DNA of 64,000 nucleotides from Paracoccus aminophilus JCM 7686 (GTDB taxonomy: Bacteria > Pseudomonadota > Alphaproteobacteria > Rhodobacterales > Rhodobacteraceae), in NCBI RefSeq assembly GCF_000444995.1, contig NC_022041.1, positions 3,289,501-3,353,500 of the forward strand, given 5' to 3'. This document shows, in pieces, positions 8,882-18,747 of this stretch (its first letter is position 1; the number at the start of each line of letters is the position of its first letter). The notes below the pieces were generated by a model that saw only the letters and a program-made list of their open reading frames with translations, did not search any database and had not been told where the DNA came from. The translations under genes were made by a program, and so were the position numbers.

Positions 8882-9931
8882 TTACTCCTCGTCGGCGAAA
8901 GGATCTTCGGGAACGTCATTCGGGTTCCAGCCGAGCGACTTCCAGGTCCGCGCCATATGGTCGGGCAGAGGCGCGGTCACCGACATCATCTTCTTGGTGA
9001 TCGGATGCTGGAAGGTGATCATGCGCGCATGAAGGTGCAGCTTGCGCGAGATATCCCCGCCCAGCTGCGCGCCCCAGCCATCGCCGAGGTTTTCCTGCCC
9101 CGAGCCGCCATATTTGCCGTCTCCGACGATCGGATGGCCGATCTCGGCCATATGGGCGCGCAGCTGATGGGTGCGCCCGGTGATCGGCGACAGCGCGACC
9201 CAGGAGGCGCGGCTTCCCAGCGCGTCGAGCACGGCGTAATCGCTATGCGCGCGCTTGGCGCCCTCGGTCTCCTGCACCTTCGAGGGATGGATGCAGATCA
9301 TCTTCTCGCCCTCGCCCATGCGCCCGCGACCGGGCGCCTTCACCAGCCCGTATTTGATCGAACCCATGCGCGGATTGGGCACGCCTGCAACCACGGCCCA
9401 ATAGATCTTCTTGGTGTTGCGGTGGCGAAAGCCTTCGGACAAGGCGCGGGCGACCCGGTCGGTGCGCGCCAAAAGCAGCACGCCCGAAGTGTCCTTGTCG
9501 AGCCGGTGCACCAGTTTGGGCCGCTCTTTATAGCCAAACATCAGCGCCGTGGTCAGCCCGTCGACGTGACGCTCGCCCTGACCGCTGCCGCCCTGCGAGG
9601 GCAGGCCCGCAGGCTTGTTCAGCGCGATGATATGCTCATCCTTCCAGATCACCGCCGCCTGAATCATCTCGGCGTCGGATTTACTGACGTGCTTGACGCG
9701 CGGCGCGCGCGGATCAATCGGCTCGGCCTCGGGCAAGGGCGGAATGCGGACCTCTTGCCCGGTCTCGATCCGGGTGTTGGCCTTGACCCGACCGCCATCG
9801 ACGCGAAGCTGGCCGGTGCGGCACAGTTTCTCGATCATGATCTGGTTGAGCTGCGGGAATTTCTTCTTCAGCCAGCGGTCGAGGCGCTGATCGCCCTCAT
9901 CCGCGCCGATGCGAATTGTCTGAACGCTCAT
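8882..9931 (-). CDS. RluA-family 23S rRNA/tRNA pseudouridine synthase
   Basis: A 349-aa enzyme. The N-terminal S4 RNA-binding domain (RLDRWLKKKFPQLNQ to about residue 80) is followed by the RluA catalytic domain. The catalytic aspartate lies in HRLDKDTSGVLLLAR, with KIYWAVVAG and GRTHQLRAH downstream. The start MSVQTIRIG overlaps the crcB stop as ATGA; a frame extension into crcB was rejected. It resembles RluC of the RluA family, which modifies 23S rRNA positions, but the specific uridine cannot be assigned from sequence alone. Confidence 0.88.
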   Translation of the reverse strand: MSVQTIRIGADEGDQRLDRWLKKKFPQLNQIMIEKLCRTGQLRVDGGRVKANTRIETGQEVRIPPLPEAEPIDPRAPRVKHVSKSDAEMIQAAVIWKDEHIIALNKPAGLPSQGGSGQGERHVDGLTTALMFGYKERPKLVHRLDKDTSGVLLLARTDRVARALSEGFRHRNTKKIYWAVVAGVPNPRMGSIKYGLVKAPGRGRMGEGEKMICIHPSKVQETEGAKRAHSDYAVLDALGSRASWVALSPITGRTHQLRAHMAEIGHPIVGDGKYGGSGQENLGDGWGAQLGGDISRKLHLHARMITFQHPITKKMMSVTAPLPDHMARTWKSLGWNPNDVPEDPFADEE

Positions 9932-10302
9932 GCGAACACTGTCCTTCCAAATGCCATTCCCGCGATGATCGCCACCAGTGAGGCCCCGACCGAAAGCGCA
10001 ACATAGGTCACGGCAAGGCTGCCCTGACCGCGTTGCCACAGGGTCATCGTATCGAGCGAGAAGGCTGAAAATGTGGTAAAGCCGCCGAGGATCCCGGTCA
10101 TGAGAAACGGCGCGAGATGCTGGCCGCCGCGCAGGGCCAGCAGCGTGACCACAAGCCCCATGAGGAATGACCCCGACACATTGATCAGAAGCGTCGCCAG
10201 CGGAAAGCCCGGCATCAGCCGGCCGACCGCGACATTGACCGCGTAGCGGGCGGTTGCGCCGAGCGCACCGCCAAGGGCCACTTGCAGGAATGTCAGTTTC
10301 AT
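9928..10302 (-). CDS. crcB: Fluoride ion channel Fluc/CrcB
   Basis: A 124-aa four-helix membrane protein of the Fluc family, which forms dual-topology dimers that export F-. Diagnostic blocks are GALGATARYAVN at the start, NVSGSFLMG in the middle (the Asn of the pore) and GFTTFSAFSLDT (Phe-box/TTFS motif). Its start overlaps the rarA end by 4 bp and its stop overlaps the pseudouridine synthase start. No crcB fluoride riboswitch is possible immediately upstream because the gene is coupled to rarA. Confidence 0.93.
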   Translation of the reverse strand: MKLTFLQVALGGALGATARYAVNVAVGRLMPGFPLATLLINVSGSFLMGLVVTLLALRGGQHLAPFLMTGILGGFTTFSAFSLDTMTLWQRGQGSLAVTYVALSVGASLVAIIAGMAFGRTVFA

Positions 10303-11627
10303 ATGCGCTCCGATCCGCGCCGCTTCTGCCTGAGCCCCGCGAACCAGTCCACCCGCTTTTTCAGCTCGCGCTCGAATCCACGCTCGACCGGGGCGTAAAG
10401 GACGGGACGTTTCATGCCATCGGGGAAATAGTTCTGTCCCGAGAAGGCATCTTCGGCGTCATGGTCATAGGCATAGCCCGCGCCAAAACCCTGATCCTTC
10501 ATCAGATCGGTCGGCGCGTTCAAGATATGGGCGGGCGGCATCTGGCTGCCCGAACGCCGCGCCAGATCGCGCGCGGCCTTATAGGCGACATAGCCCGCAT
10601 TGGATTTCGGCGCGAGCGCGAGATAGATCACCGTTTGCGCCAAAGCGAGCTCGCCCTCGGGCGAGCCGATGCGCTCATAGGTCTCCCAGGCGTGGAGGGC
10701 ATGGGTCTGGGCCTGCGGATCGGCAAGGCCAATATCCTCGACCGCCATGCGCACCAGACGCCGGGCGAGATAGCGCGGGTCCTCACCGCCCTCGAGCATG
10801 CGCGCGAACCAGTAAAGCGCGGCATCCGGGTCCGAGCCGCGCACCGATTTGTGCAAGGCCGAGATCAGATTGTAATGCTCATCCCCGGATTTGTCGTATT
10901 TCGCCGCCCGCCGCATCAGGCGCTTCGAAAGCTGCTCGGGATCGAGCTTGTCGGTGACCTTCCAGGACAAAACCTGCTCGATCAGATTGAGCGCGGCACG
11001 CCCGTCGCCATCGGCCATTTCCAGCAGCCGATCGCGCGCCTCTCCGGTCAGGGGCAGCGCCCGGCCGGTCTCCATCTCGGCGCGCTGCGCCAGACGTTCG
11101 AGATCCGCGAGGCTAAGCCGTTCGAGAATGACCACCTGCGCCCGCGAGAGCAAAGCCGCGTTCAGCTCGAAGCTGGGGTTCTCGGTGGTCGCGCCCACGA
11201 GGATGATCGTGCCATCCTCCATATAGGGCAGGAAACTGTCTTGCTGGGCCTTGTTGAAGCGATGGATCTCATCGACGAACAGCAGCGTGGACTGGCCCTG
11301 TTGATGGCGGATCTTCGCGGCCTCAAAGACCTTGCGCAGTTCGGCCACGCCCGAAAAGATCGCCGAGATCTGCACGAAGGCGCGGTCGGATTCCTGCGCG
11401 AGCAGCCGGGCAATCGTCGTCTTGCCGACGCCGGGCGGTCCCCAGAGGATCAGCGAGGACAGGCTGCCGGCCGCCAGCATCGCCCCAAGCGGGCCGTCGG
11501 CGCCAAGCAGCTTTTCCTGCCCGATGACATCGGACATCCGGGCCGGTCGGATGCGATCCGCCAGCGGTCTGGGCGCGGCGCGGCCGGGACGGTCCGCGGG
11601 TGGCGCAGTATCGAACAAATCAGCCAT
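10299..11627 (-). CDS. rarA: Replication-associated recombination protein RarA (MgsA)
   Basis: A 442-aa AAA+ ATPase of the clamp-loader-like RarA/WRNIP1 family, acting at stalled replication forks. Walker A is GPPGVGKTT (about residues 63-71), Walker B is LLFVDEIHRFNKAQQD, sensor 1 is GATTENPSFELN, and the C-terminal MgsA domain contains the SALHKSVRGSDPDAALYW block. It is the first gene of an overlapping operon with crcB. There is no clear Shine-Dalgarno upstream of the ATG; instead a 7-bp hairpin (GGGCGGC/GCCGCCC) sits right before it. Confidence 0.93.
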   Translation of the reverse strand: MADLFDTAPPADRPGRAAPRPLADRIRPARMSDVIGQEKLLGADGPLGAMLAAGSLSSLILWGPPGVGKTTIARLLAQESDRAFVQISAIFSGVAELRKVFEAAKIRHQQGQSTLLFVDEIHRFNKAQQDSFLPYMEDGTIILVGATTENPSFELNAALLSRAQVVILERLSLADLERLAQRAEMETGRALPLTGEARDRLLEMADGDGRAALNLIEQVLSWKVTDKLDPEQLSKRLMRRAAKYDKSGDEHYNLISALHKSVRGSDPDAALYWFARMLEGGEDPRYLARRLVRMAVEDIGLADPQAQTHALHAWETYERIGSPEGELALAQTVIYLALAPKSNAGYVAYKAARDLARRSGSQMPPAHILNAPTDLMKDQGFGAGYAYDHDAEDAFSGQNYFPDGMKRPVLYAPVERGFERELKKRVDWFAGLRQKRRGSERI

Positions 11628-11665
11628 GCGGGCGGCATGTTACGCCGCCCGATGCTGTGGTGAAA

Positions 11666-11684
11666 GCCCCCCAGCACATGGGGC
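11666..11684 (-). terminator. Weak terminator-like hairpin after luxI
   Basis: On the minus strand GCCCC, a 7-nt loop and GGGG(GG)C are followed by TTTC, just downstream of the luxI stop and before rarA. A second hairpin (GGGCGGC/GCCGCCC, 11630-11650) follows. The U-run is short, so termination may be partial. Confidence 0.35.
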
Positions 11685-11692
11685 CCAGCTTC

Positions 11693-12283
11693 TTAGTGCA
11701 TCTTCTGAGCAAGATTAATCGACACGCATTGGAAATAACCATCATCGATCCACATTTCGCGACCAATCGCCTGAGCTTCAAGTCCGGTGGGCAGCAACCA
11801 GCGCTCCCAGCTTGCCGCAACCAGAGCGACGAGTTTGGTCGCGCCAAGCGCACGGGCCGAGGCGCTCATTTCAGTGACGAGGTGGCGGTGGACATGGCGG
11901 CGTTTGGCCTGGGGCGTCGAGTGATCGACAAAGAGCCGGCTCGCCTCCCAGGTCCCGGCTTCAACCGGCGCATTCTCATAGAGAAGGTCTTGGGGAATCG
12001 AGCTGCCAAGAAGGCCCGCTTGAGCGTCCTTGATCATATAGGAATAGACACCGCAGCGGGCGGTGGTGGGGGTCAGGCGGACGCCCGCGTAGACCTGGCC
12101 GAGCTCATGGATTGCAACCCAGCGGCTCATCGGTGTGTCGTACTGGTCAAACTCCATTTCCTCGGTCTGAGGACGGTCCCAGTTCTTCTGGATAATGAAA
12201 CTCTGTTTGCGCGCCCGGAACACATTGGCAAAAAGGTCGCCGTGATTGTGAAGGTTCGCGAAGGAAAGGGTGGTGGTCTGCAT
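11693..12283 (-). CDS. Acyl-homoserine-lactone synthase (LuxI family)
   Basis: A 196-aa autoinducer synthase, joining an acyl chain from acyl-ACP to S-adenosylmethionine. The invariant LuxI residues are present at about the usual positions: Arg25, Phe29, Trp35, Glu44, Asp46 and Asp49 (in EFDQYD), Arg69 (GVRLTPT) and Glu113/Arg116 in WEASRLF. The ATG has a good AGGAG site. The gene follows a luxR-type gene on the same strand after 60 bp that contain a lux-box-like dyad. Paracoccus strains have a LuxI that makes long-chain C16-HSL; the chain length here cannot be deduced. Confidence 0.93.
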   Translation of the reverse strand: MQTTTLSFANLHNHGDLFANVFRARKQSFIIQKNWDRPQTEEMEFDQYDTPMSRWVAIHELGQVYAGVRLTPTTARCGVYSYMIKDAQAGLLGSSIPQDLLYENAPVEAGTWEASRLFVDHSTPQAKRRHVHRHLVTEMSASARALGATKLVALVAASWERWLLPTGLEAQAIGREMWIDDGYFQCVSINLAQKMH

Positions 12284-12292
12284 TTGCTATCT

Positions 12293-12318
12293 CCTGGGTG
12301 CTGGTATTGGCCCCAGGG
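12293..12318 (-). promoter_or_regulatory. lux-box-like dyad (CTG-N10-CAG, 12299-12318) overlapping a hairpin at the luxI ribosome-binding site
   Basis: The 20 bp centred near 12308 fit the NNCTG-N10-CAGNN consensus of LuxR-type operators exactly at the six fixed bases. An overlapping inverted repeat, CCTGGG-N13-CCCAGG (12293-12317), pairs in RNA and its distal arm shares 3 nt with the AGGAG site of luxI. The box centre is only about 25 bp from the luxI ATG, too close for classical activation from position -42, so repression or an RNA effect is possible. Binding is inferred only. Confidence 0.5.
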
Positions 12319-12343
12319 CATATGCGGACGAACGGGCTTCGCC

Positions 12344-12955
12344 CTACAGGAGGCGGTAGTCCTTGGCCCTCTGCAGCGCCTCAGCCGTCGTGCGCGCCAT
12401 CAGACGCTCACGCGCCGAGATCAGACGCGCCTTAAATGCGCTTTCGGTAATGCCAAGCTTAGCAGCCGCCGCTGCGTGACGATCCCCCTCCGCGATACAC
12501 CGAAGGGCCTCTTGTTGAGCCTTGGTTAGGCTCTCCGGCGGCTCGGTAATATCGTGGAGCCGACGTAGCGTTGTCGAGATTATCTCAATCTCGTCATCCG
12601 TAAATTCCCGCTTGTTGTTGGTGAAACAAGCAATCGTCCGTGACTGCATCGGGCCATGGGACACGGCCAGCCCGTAAGTCAGCCCGTGGTCCGCAGCATC
12701 CTGAAGAATCGAAAATGGATCTGGAATTGGCAAAACGCTCCACCGGCAGGCGCCGGTCGTCGAAAAACCCCAAGCAATGGTCGGGTCCCGCAGCGCATAA
12801 GCCCGCTCAGAGTAGCGTAAAGACCACTCCTCCGGGTATGTCTGAAACTGCATCAGGGGAGCAGCAAAACGGATATGGAGCCCAATGAAATAGCCCGTGG
12901 GGGACAATTTCTTGAGTTTCTGAAGTGCTGCGTTGATTTCTGCGCGTGAGGACAT
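12344..12955 (-). CDS. LuxR-family quorum-sensing transcriptional regulator
   Basis: A 203-aa regulator with an N-terminal autoinducer-binding domain and a C-terminal GerE/LuxR helix-turn-helix. AHL-pocket residues are seen in order: Trp44, Tyr48, Asp57-Pro58, Trp62 and the later Trp in CRWSVL. The HTH spans about residues 140-203 (LTKAQQEALRCIAEG, then AAKLGITESAFKARL). It is somewhat shorter than LuxR (about 240 aa), with a short N-terminal arm. It lies directly upstream of the synthase gene and is probably its cognate receptor. The ATG lacks an obvious Shine-Dalgarno, which could indicate low translation. Confidence 0.88.
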   Translation of the reverse strand: MSSRAEINAALQKLKKLSPTGYFIGLHIRFAAPLMQFQTYPEEWSLRYSERAYALRDPTIAWGFSTTGACRWSVLPIPDPFSILQDAADHGLTYGLAVSHGPMQSRTIACFTNNKREFTDDEIEIISTTLRRLHDITEPPESLTKAQQEALRCIAEGDRHAAAAAKLGITESAFKARLISARERLMARTTAEALQRAKDYRLL

Positions 12956-13197
12956 GTCGCTTTAGACAGATTGATGCCTCCGGGATCGAAGGCTAATTGT
13001 GATAAGGGTAAGTCTATTCAGAATATTCTTAAGAAGTCTATAACTGTGGCCGAGGCCGCAGAAGGATGGGCAGGTCTATGACCTTTCTGCCCGATCCGGG
13101 AGGAAATGGCTACCAACATCGGACAGTTCACCTGTCTCTGGCGCCTATGTGACCACCAAAATCACTGATCGCAAGGGTTTGAGCCCCTTAAGCCATG
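12956..13197 (-). promoter_or_regulatory. luxR upstream region with AT-rich tract and 18-bp dyad
   Basis: No gene is visible between the rplQ terminator and luxR. The stretch 13011-13043 is strikingly AT-rich for this genome and may hold the luxR promoter. Next to it, 13044-13061 is an 18-bp dyad CTGTGGCC-GA-GGCCGCAG with one wobble mismatch, the size of a LuxR-type (tra-box-like) operator. No confident -35/-10 pair could be assigned. Confidence 0.4.
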
Positions 13198-13227
13198 AAA
13201 AAGGCCCCGGACGGGTGTCCGAGGCCT
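13198..13227 (-). terminator. Terminator of the alpha operon (after rplQ)
   Basis: On the minus strand a 10-bp stem (AGGCCTCGGA / TCCGGGGCCT, one G-T pair) with a 6-nt loop is followed by TTTTTC, about 35 bp after the rplQ stop. It ends the ribosomal block and insulates luxR. Confidence 0.88.
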
Positions 13228-13260
13228 CTCTACTTTCGATTGCTTCACGCGGGAAGCGAA

Positions 13261-13683
13261 TCACTCTTCGGTTGCATCGGCCTCGGCTTCGACGCGTGCG
13301 CGGTCAGCCGCACCTTTGGCCGAAGTGTCGCGATCGACGAATTCGATGATCGCCATCGGAGCCATGTCGCCATAGCGGAAGCCGGCTTTCAGGATACGGA
13401 CATAGCCGCCCTGACGCTCTTTGTAACGCGGGCCCAGGATCTCGAACAGGCGAGCGACATACTGGTCTTGTTTCAGCTGCGAAGCAGCCTGACGACGGGC
13501 GTGCAGATCGCCGCGTTTGGCCAGCGTGATCAGCTTTTCGATGATCGGGCGAAGTTCTTTGGCTTTCGGCAGAGTCGTTTTGATCTGCTCGTGCTCGATG
13601 AGCGAGCCAGCCATGTTGGCGAACATCGCTTTGCGGTGTTCGTGAGTACGGTTCAGACGGCGGTAACCGCGAGCGTGACGCAT
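13261..13683 (-). CDS. rplQ: 50S ribosomal protein bL17
   Basis: A 140-aa large-subunit protein near the exit tunnel, with the family opening [20 protein letters not shown] and central [19 protein letters not shown]. Compared with the roughly 120-aa core it has an acidic C-terminal tail (EAEADATEE), common in Rhodobacteraceae. It is the last gene of the alpha operon, 129 bp after rpoA, and is followed by a strong terminator. Confidence 0.97.
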   Translation of the reverse strand: MRHARGYRRLNRTHEHRKAMFANMAGSLIEHEQIKTTLPKAKELRPIIEKLITLAKRGDLHARRQAASQLKQDQYVARLFEILGPRYKERQGGYVRILKAGFRYGDMAPMAIIEFVDRDTSAKGAADRARVEAEADATEE

Positions 13684-13812
13684 GATAATCTCCTATAACG
13701 TCTTTTCTTTGTCCGGCAGCCCATGCGTGGCGGGCCGCTCTCCTTGGGGCGGAATGCCCAGATTTGGTGAGGCGGGGTATAACCCCGCCCCGCCGAATGT
13801 CAAACCAGCAGA

Positions 13813-14829
13813 TTAGAACTGGTCGTCGAAACGCTTGGCCAGATCTTCGATGTTTTCCGGCGGCCAATCGACCACATCCATGCCGAGATGCAGGCCCATG
13901 CCCGAAAGCACTTCCTTGATCTCGTTCAGCGACTTGCGACCGAAGTTCGGAGTGCGGAGCATCTCGGCTTCGGTTTTCTGGATCAGGTCGCCAATATAAA
14001 CGATATTGTCGTTCTTGAGGCAGTTTGCCGAACGCACCGACAGTTCCAGCTCGTCGACCTTCTTGAGAAGGCGCGGATCGAACTCGAGCCCGTCATCCGC
14101 ATCCTTCTGGCTGGCCGATTCCGGCTCTTCGAAGTTCACGAAGACAGAAAGCTGGTCCTGGATGATGCGCGCGGCATAGGCCACGGCGTCTTCCGGGGTG
14201 AGCGAGCCGTCGGTTTCGACTTTCATCGTCAGCTTGTCATAGTCGAGAACCTGACCTTCGCGGGTCGGGGTGACTTCGTAGCTGACGCGCTTCACCGGCG
14301 AGAAGATCGCGTCGATCGGAATAAGCCCGATCGGGGCATCTTCCGGACGGTTCTTGTCGGCGGCGACATAGCCCTTGCCGTTCTGGACGGTCAGTTCCAT
14401 GCGCACTTCTGCACCCTCGTCGAGGTGGCAGATGATGTGATCGCGGTTCAGGATGGTGATGCCAGCCGATTCCGAGATGTCACCAGCGCGGACTTCGCCC
14501 GGGCCTTTCGCGGTCAGCGTCAGACGCTTCGGCGTGTCGACATCCATCTTCAGCGTCACGCCCTTGAGGTTCAGGACGATATCCGTGACGTCTTCGCGGA
14601 CGCCCGGAACCGACGAGAACTCGTGCAGGACATTGTCGATCTGAACCGAGGTGATCGCGGCGCCCTGCAGAGACGACAGCAGGACACGGCGCAGCGCGTT
14701 GCCAAGCGTCAGACCGAAACCGCGCTCGAGCGGCTCGGCGACGACCGTGGCGACGCGGCTAGCATCGGCACCAGGCTTGACGTCAAGCTGCGTCGGCTTG
14801 ATCAACTCAGCCCAATTCTTATGGATCAT
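13813..14829 (-). CDS. rpoA: DNA-directed RNA polymerase subunit alpha
   Basis: A 338-aa alpha subunit starting [14 protein letters not shown]; nine upstream in-frame codons are not family sequence. The N-terminal domain (to about residue 235) dimerises and recruits beta and beta'. The C-terminal domain (about 250-320, [21 protein letters not shown] then [18 protein letters not shown]) contacts UP elements and activators; its conserved Arg and Asn residues are intact. It lies between rpsK and rplQ. Confidence 0.98.
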   Translation of the reverse strand: MIHKNWAELIKPTQLDVKPGADASRVATVVAEPLERGFGLTLGNALRRVLLSSLQGAAITSVQIDNVLHEFSSVPGVREDVTDIVLNLKGVTLKMDVDTPKRLTLTAKGPGEVRAGDISESAGITILNRDHIICHLDEGAEVRMELTVQNGKGYVAADKNRPEDAPIGLIPIDAIFSPVKRVSYEVTPTREGQVLDYDKLTMKVETDGSLTPEDAVAYAARIIQDQLSVFVNFEEPESASQKDADDGLEFDPRLLKKVDELELSVRSANCLKNDNIVYIGDLIQKTEAEMLRTPNFGRKSLNEIKEVLSGMGLHLGMDVVDWPPENIEDLAKRFDDQF

Positions 14830-14943
14830 GCGATTGCCTCCATACCAGTTTCCCACCCATGTCCAGTAGTGGGAAACGCCCGAGGTGAAATGCGGATAAG
14901 CGCCCCGCGCCAGAAGACGCGGGACGCCAAAGTTCAGATCGAA

Positions 14944-15333
14944 TCAGACGCGGCGGCGCTTGGGCGGGCGGCAGCCGTTATGAGCGATCGGGCTCACGTC
15001 GCGGATCGCGGTGATGTTGAAGCCGACAGCGGCCAGCGCGCGGAGCGCCGATTCGCGGCCCGAGCCGGGGCCCTGGACTTCGACTTCCAGCGTGCGGACG
15101 CCATGTTCCTGAGCCTTACGGCCAGCGTCTTCAGCAGCCATCTGAGCAGCGTAAGGGGTCGATTTGCGCGAGCCCTTGAAGCCCATGGTGCCAGCCGACG
15201 ACCAGGAGATCGCGTTGCCTTGCACGTCCGAGATCAGGATCTTGGTGTTGTTGAACGAGCTGTTCACATGCGCCACGCCCGTGGCGATGTTCTTGCGCTC
15301 TTTACGCTTAATGCGGGTTTTATCGCGTGCCAT
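14944..15333 (-). CDS. rpsK: 30S ribosomal protein uS11
   Basis: A 129-aa platform protein that contacts 16S rRNA near the E-site mRNA path. Its signature runs [20 protein letters not shown] and it ends with the basic CRPPKRRRV tail. It lies 14 bp after rpsM and ahead of rpoA in the alpha operon. Confidence 0.97.
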   Translation of the reverse strand: MARDKTRIKRKERKNIATGVAHVNSSFNNTKILISDVQGNAISWSSAGTMGFKGSRKSTPYAAQMAAEDAGRKAQEHGVRTLEVEVQGPGSGRESALRALAAVGFNITAIRDVSPIAHNGCRPPKRRRV

Positions 15334-15347
15334 TGATCAGTGCCCCC

Positions 15348-15716
15348 TTACTTCTTCTTACCGGCGATCGGTTTCGCCGGGCCCTTGCGGGTGCGGGCGT
15401 TGGTGTGGGTGCGCTGGCCGCGAACCGGCAGGCCGCGACGGTGACGCAGACCGCGATACGAGCCCAGATCCATCATGCGTTTGATGTTCATCTGGGTTTC
15501 ACGACGCAGGTCACCTTCGACGGTGAGGTTGGCATCGATGAATTCGCGGATTTTCAGAACTTCGTCATCCGAGAGTTCGTTCACGCGGCGGGTCGGCTCA
15601 ATGCCGACAGCCTCGATGATCTGCGAGGCATACAGCGGACCGATGCCATGGATATAGGTCAGAGCGATGGGGACGCGTTTCCCCGTCGGAATGTTGACGC
15701 CAGCAATACGAGCCAC
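15348..15716 (-). CDS. rpsM: 30S ribosomal protein uS13
   Basis: A 122-aa head protein that bridges the subunits and touches the P-site tRNA. It starts with GTG (encoding [15 protein letters not shown]), carries the helix-hairpin-helix [12 protein letters not shown], and ends with the extended basic tail [21 protein letters not shown]. Upstream is a 157-bp gap after adk with a terminator-like hairpin and a TATAAC element, so rpsM may also be transcribed from its own start. Confidence 0.97.
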   Translation of the reverse strand: MARIAGVNIPTGKRVPIALTYIHGIGPLYASQIIEAVGIEPTRRVNELSDDEVLKIREFIDANLTVEGDLRRETQMNIKRMMDLGSYRGLRHRRGLPVRGQRTHTNARTRKGPAKPIAGKKK

Positions 15717-15776
15717 GCGTTTTCCTTTTCAGTGTTGCGGATCCGTTATACCGGAACCTTTTTTCACAACCAAAGA

Positions 15777-15797
15777 CCCGAAAGCTGTGCCTTCGGG
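15777..15797 (-). terminator. Terminator-like hairpin between adk and rpsM
   Basis: The minus-strand RNA folds CCCGAA-GC / GC-TTCGGG with one internal mismatch, followed by TCTTT. It sits about 80 bp after the adk stop and about 60 bp before rpsM, so it would attenuate rather than end the operon. A TATAAC just downstream could be a -10 for rpsM. Confidence 0.4.
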
Positions 15798-15873
15798 CCC
15801 TTAACCGGCCACCCACAGAGTGTGGATGATTCTCAAGCGAGATGCTGCGGGGTAAAGGATTCCGACACAGGCG

Positions 15874-16539
15874 TCAAGCCTGCACCGATTCCTTGCCCAA
15901 AGCTCCGTCGATCTGACGGGCAACCTCTTCGATCTCGGCCAGGCCATCGACCGTGCGCAGCAGGTCCTTGGCATAGTAATAACCGATCAGCGGCGAGGTC
16001 TTTTTGTAATATTCGAGGAGCCGCGTTTTCAGGCTTTCCTCATTGTCGTCGGCGCGGCGGCGCAGGTCATGCGAGCCGCAGACATCGCAAACACCCGCCA
16101 CTTTCGTCGGCTTGGTCGTGTCGTGATAGACCTCGCCGCAATTGCCGCAGGTGAAGCGGCCGGTGATGCGGGCGACAAGCGCCTCGTCATCGACACGCAT
16201 CTCGATCGCGGCGTCGATTTTCTGGCCCATATTGCGCAGCAGCTCGCCCAAGGCATCGGCCTGAGGCAGCGTCCGCGGGAAGCCGTCGAAAATGAATCCG
16301 GCGGCATCCGAGGTTTCCAGCTTTTCGCGGATCAGGCCAATGACGATCTCATCCGTAACAAGCTGGCCCTTGTCCATGACTTCGGCCACGCGCTTGCCCA
16401 TCTCGGTGCCAGAGCTTTTCGCGGCTCGCAGCATGTCGCCGGTCGAAAGCTGGACCAGACCCCGGCCCTCTTCCAGACGGCGCGCCTGCGTGCCTTTGCC
16501 AGCGCCCGGAGGGCCGAGAAGGATGATGTTGATCGTCAT
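15874..16539 (-). CDS. adk: Adenylate kinase, zinc-binding LID type
   Basis: A 221-aa enzyme for ATP + AMP to 2 ADP. The P-loop is [12 protein letters not shown] (about residues 8-19), with STGDMLRAA for AMP binding and [10 protein letters not shown] downstream. The LID domain carries two CxxC pairs, CGNCGEVYH and CDVCGS, making a four-cysteine zinc site as in many Gram-positive and some alphaproteobacterial kinases rather than the zinc-free E. coli lid. Its place between secY and rpsM is normal for this group. Confidence 0.96.
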   Translation of the reverse strand: MTINIILLGPPGAGKGTQARRLEEGRGLVQLSTGDMLRAAKSSGTEMGKRVAEVMDKGQLVTDEIVIGLIREKLETSDAAGFIFDGFPRTLPQADALGELLRNMGQKIDAAIEMRVDDEALVARITGRFTCGNCGEVYHDTTKPTKVAGVCDVCGSHDLRRRADDNEESLKTRLLEYYKKTSPLIGYYYAKDLLRTVDGLAEIEEVARQIDGALGKESVQA

Positions 16540-16566
16540 ATGTCCGTGTCCCTCTTTCTTAATCGT

Positions 16567-17937
<1,371 letters not shown>

Positions 17938-18012
17938 TTCTTGCCCCATTCATGGCTGCGCCGCCGGAGGGTTTCCCCATCCCGCGGCGCATGGAAAACT
18001 AAAAGCTATCTA

Positions 18013-18030
18013 TGGGGCCGCGGTGCCCCA
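18013..18030 (-). terminator. Hairpin between rplO and secY
   Basis: A 6-bp perfect stem TGGGGC/GCCCCA with a 6-nt loop, followed on the minus strand by an AT-rich stretch ending CTTTTAGTTTT. It is immediately downstream of the rplO stop. It may attenuate or mark RNA processing; evidence for termination is weak. Confidence 0.3.
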
Positions 18031-18039
18031 ATCAACAGC

Positions 18040-18528
18040 TTATTCGGCGGCAGCTTCTTCCGCTTTCACCGGGCGGGTCACGGTGACCTTGCCGCCAGCT
18101 TTCTCGACCGCTTCGACAGCAGCCTGCGAGGCGCCGGCAACGGTCAGATTCAGCGAGGCTTTCAGCTCACCTTTCGCCAGCAGGCGAACGCCGTCGAGCT
18201 TGCGGCGGATGACGCCCGAAGCAACCAGCGCGTCCTCGGTCACGTCAGCTTTGACGTCGAGTTTACCGGCATCGATGAAGGCTTGCAGCTGGCCCAGGTT
18301 CACAACGGCGAACGACAGGCGATTCGGCTTCGAGAAGCCGCGCTTGGGCAGACGACGGTAGAGCGGCATTTGGCCGCCTTCGTAACCGTTCAGCGCAACG
18401 CCCGAACGCGAGGTCTGACCTTTGATACCACGGCCAGCGGTTTTACCCTTGCCCGAGCCCGGACCACGAGCAACGCGCTTTTTCTTGCGGTTGGCGCCGT
18501 CGTTGTCGCGAATTTCATGAAGTTTCAT
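18040..18528 (-). CDS. rplO: 50S ribosomal protein uL15
   Basis: A 162-aa late-assembly protein of the large subunit. It starts [22 protein letters not shown], contains the Gly/Arg-rich [20 protein letters not shown], and has an acidic C-terminal tail. The usual neighbour rpmD is missing directly upstream: 2.2 kb with two unrelated genes intervene, and rplO appears to have its own promoter. It therefore heads the secY-adk-alpha transcript here. Confidence 0.96.
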   Translation of the reverse strand: MKLHEIRDNDGANRKKKRVARGPGSGKGKTAGRGIKGQTSRSGVALNGYEGGQMPLYRRLPKRGFSKPNRLSFAVVNLGQLQAFIDAGKLDVKADVTEDALVASGVIRRKLDGVRLLAKGELKASLNLTVAGASQAAVEAVEKAGGKVTVTRPVKAEEAAAE

Positions 18529-18621
18529 ATCGCTTCTCCTTGCCGGAATCGTCCCTGAAGCGAAGAGGACGGACACGGCTTGCTTAAAACTGGTTTGATT
18601 GTTCGCAATGAACAAGCGATG

Positions 18622-18650
18622 CCTTTACCCGCACAATCGTCTATGGTCAA
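18622..18650 (-). promoter_or_regulatory. Candidate sigma70 promoter for rplO-secY-adk
   Basis: TTGACC (18645-18650) and TAAAGG (18622-18627) are separated by exactly 17 bp on the minus strand, about 95 bp before rplO. It is needed because a strong terminator follows rpmD. A dyad TTGTTC-GCAAT-GAACAA (18599-18615) lies just downstream of the predicted start and could be an operator. Confidence 0.55.
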
Positions 18651-18747
18651 GGGAAAGCGGGGAATGGCAGCACCTGCTTGATAGCTAGCTTGCCAACTCC
18701 CGCTAAAGATGATCGCATTTTAGAAAGCTCATTTCAGGTCAGCAATC

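Noticed and set aside
18599..18615. TTGTTC-GCAAT-GAACAA as a LexA site
   Set aside because: Alphaproteobacterial LexA prefers the direct repeat GTTC-N7-GTTC; this is an inverted repeat with 5-bp spacing, so only a generic dyad can be claimed.
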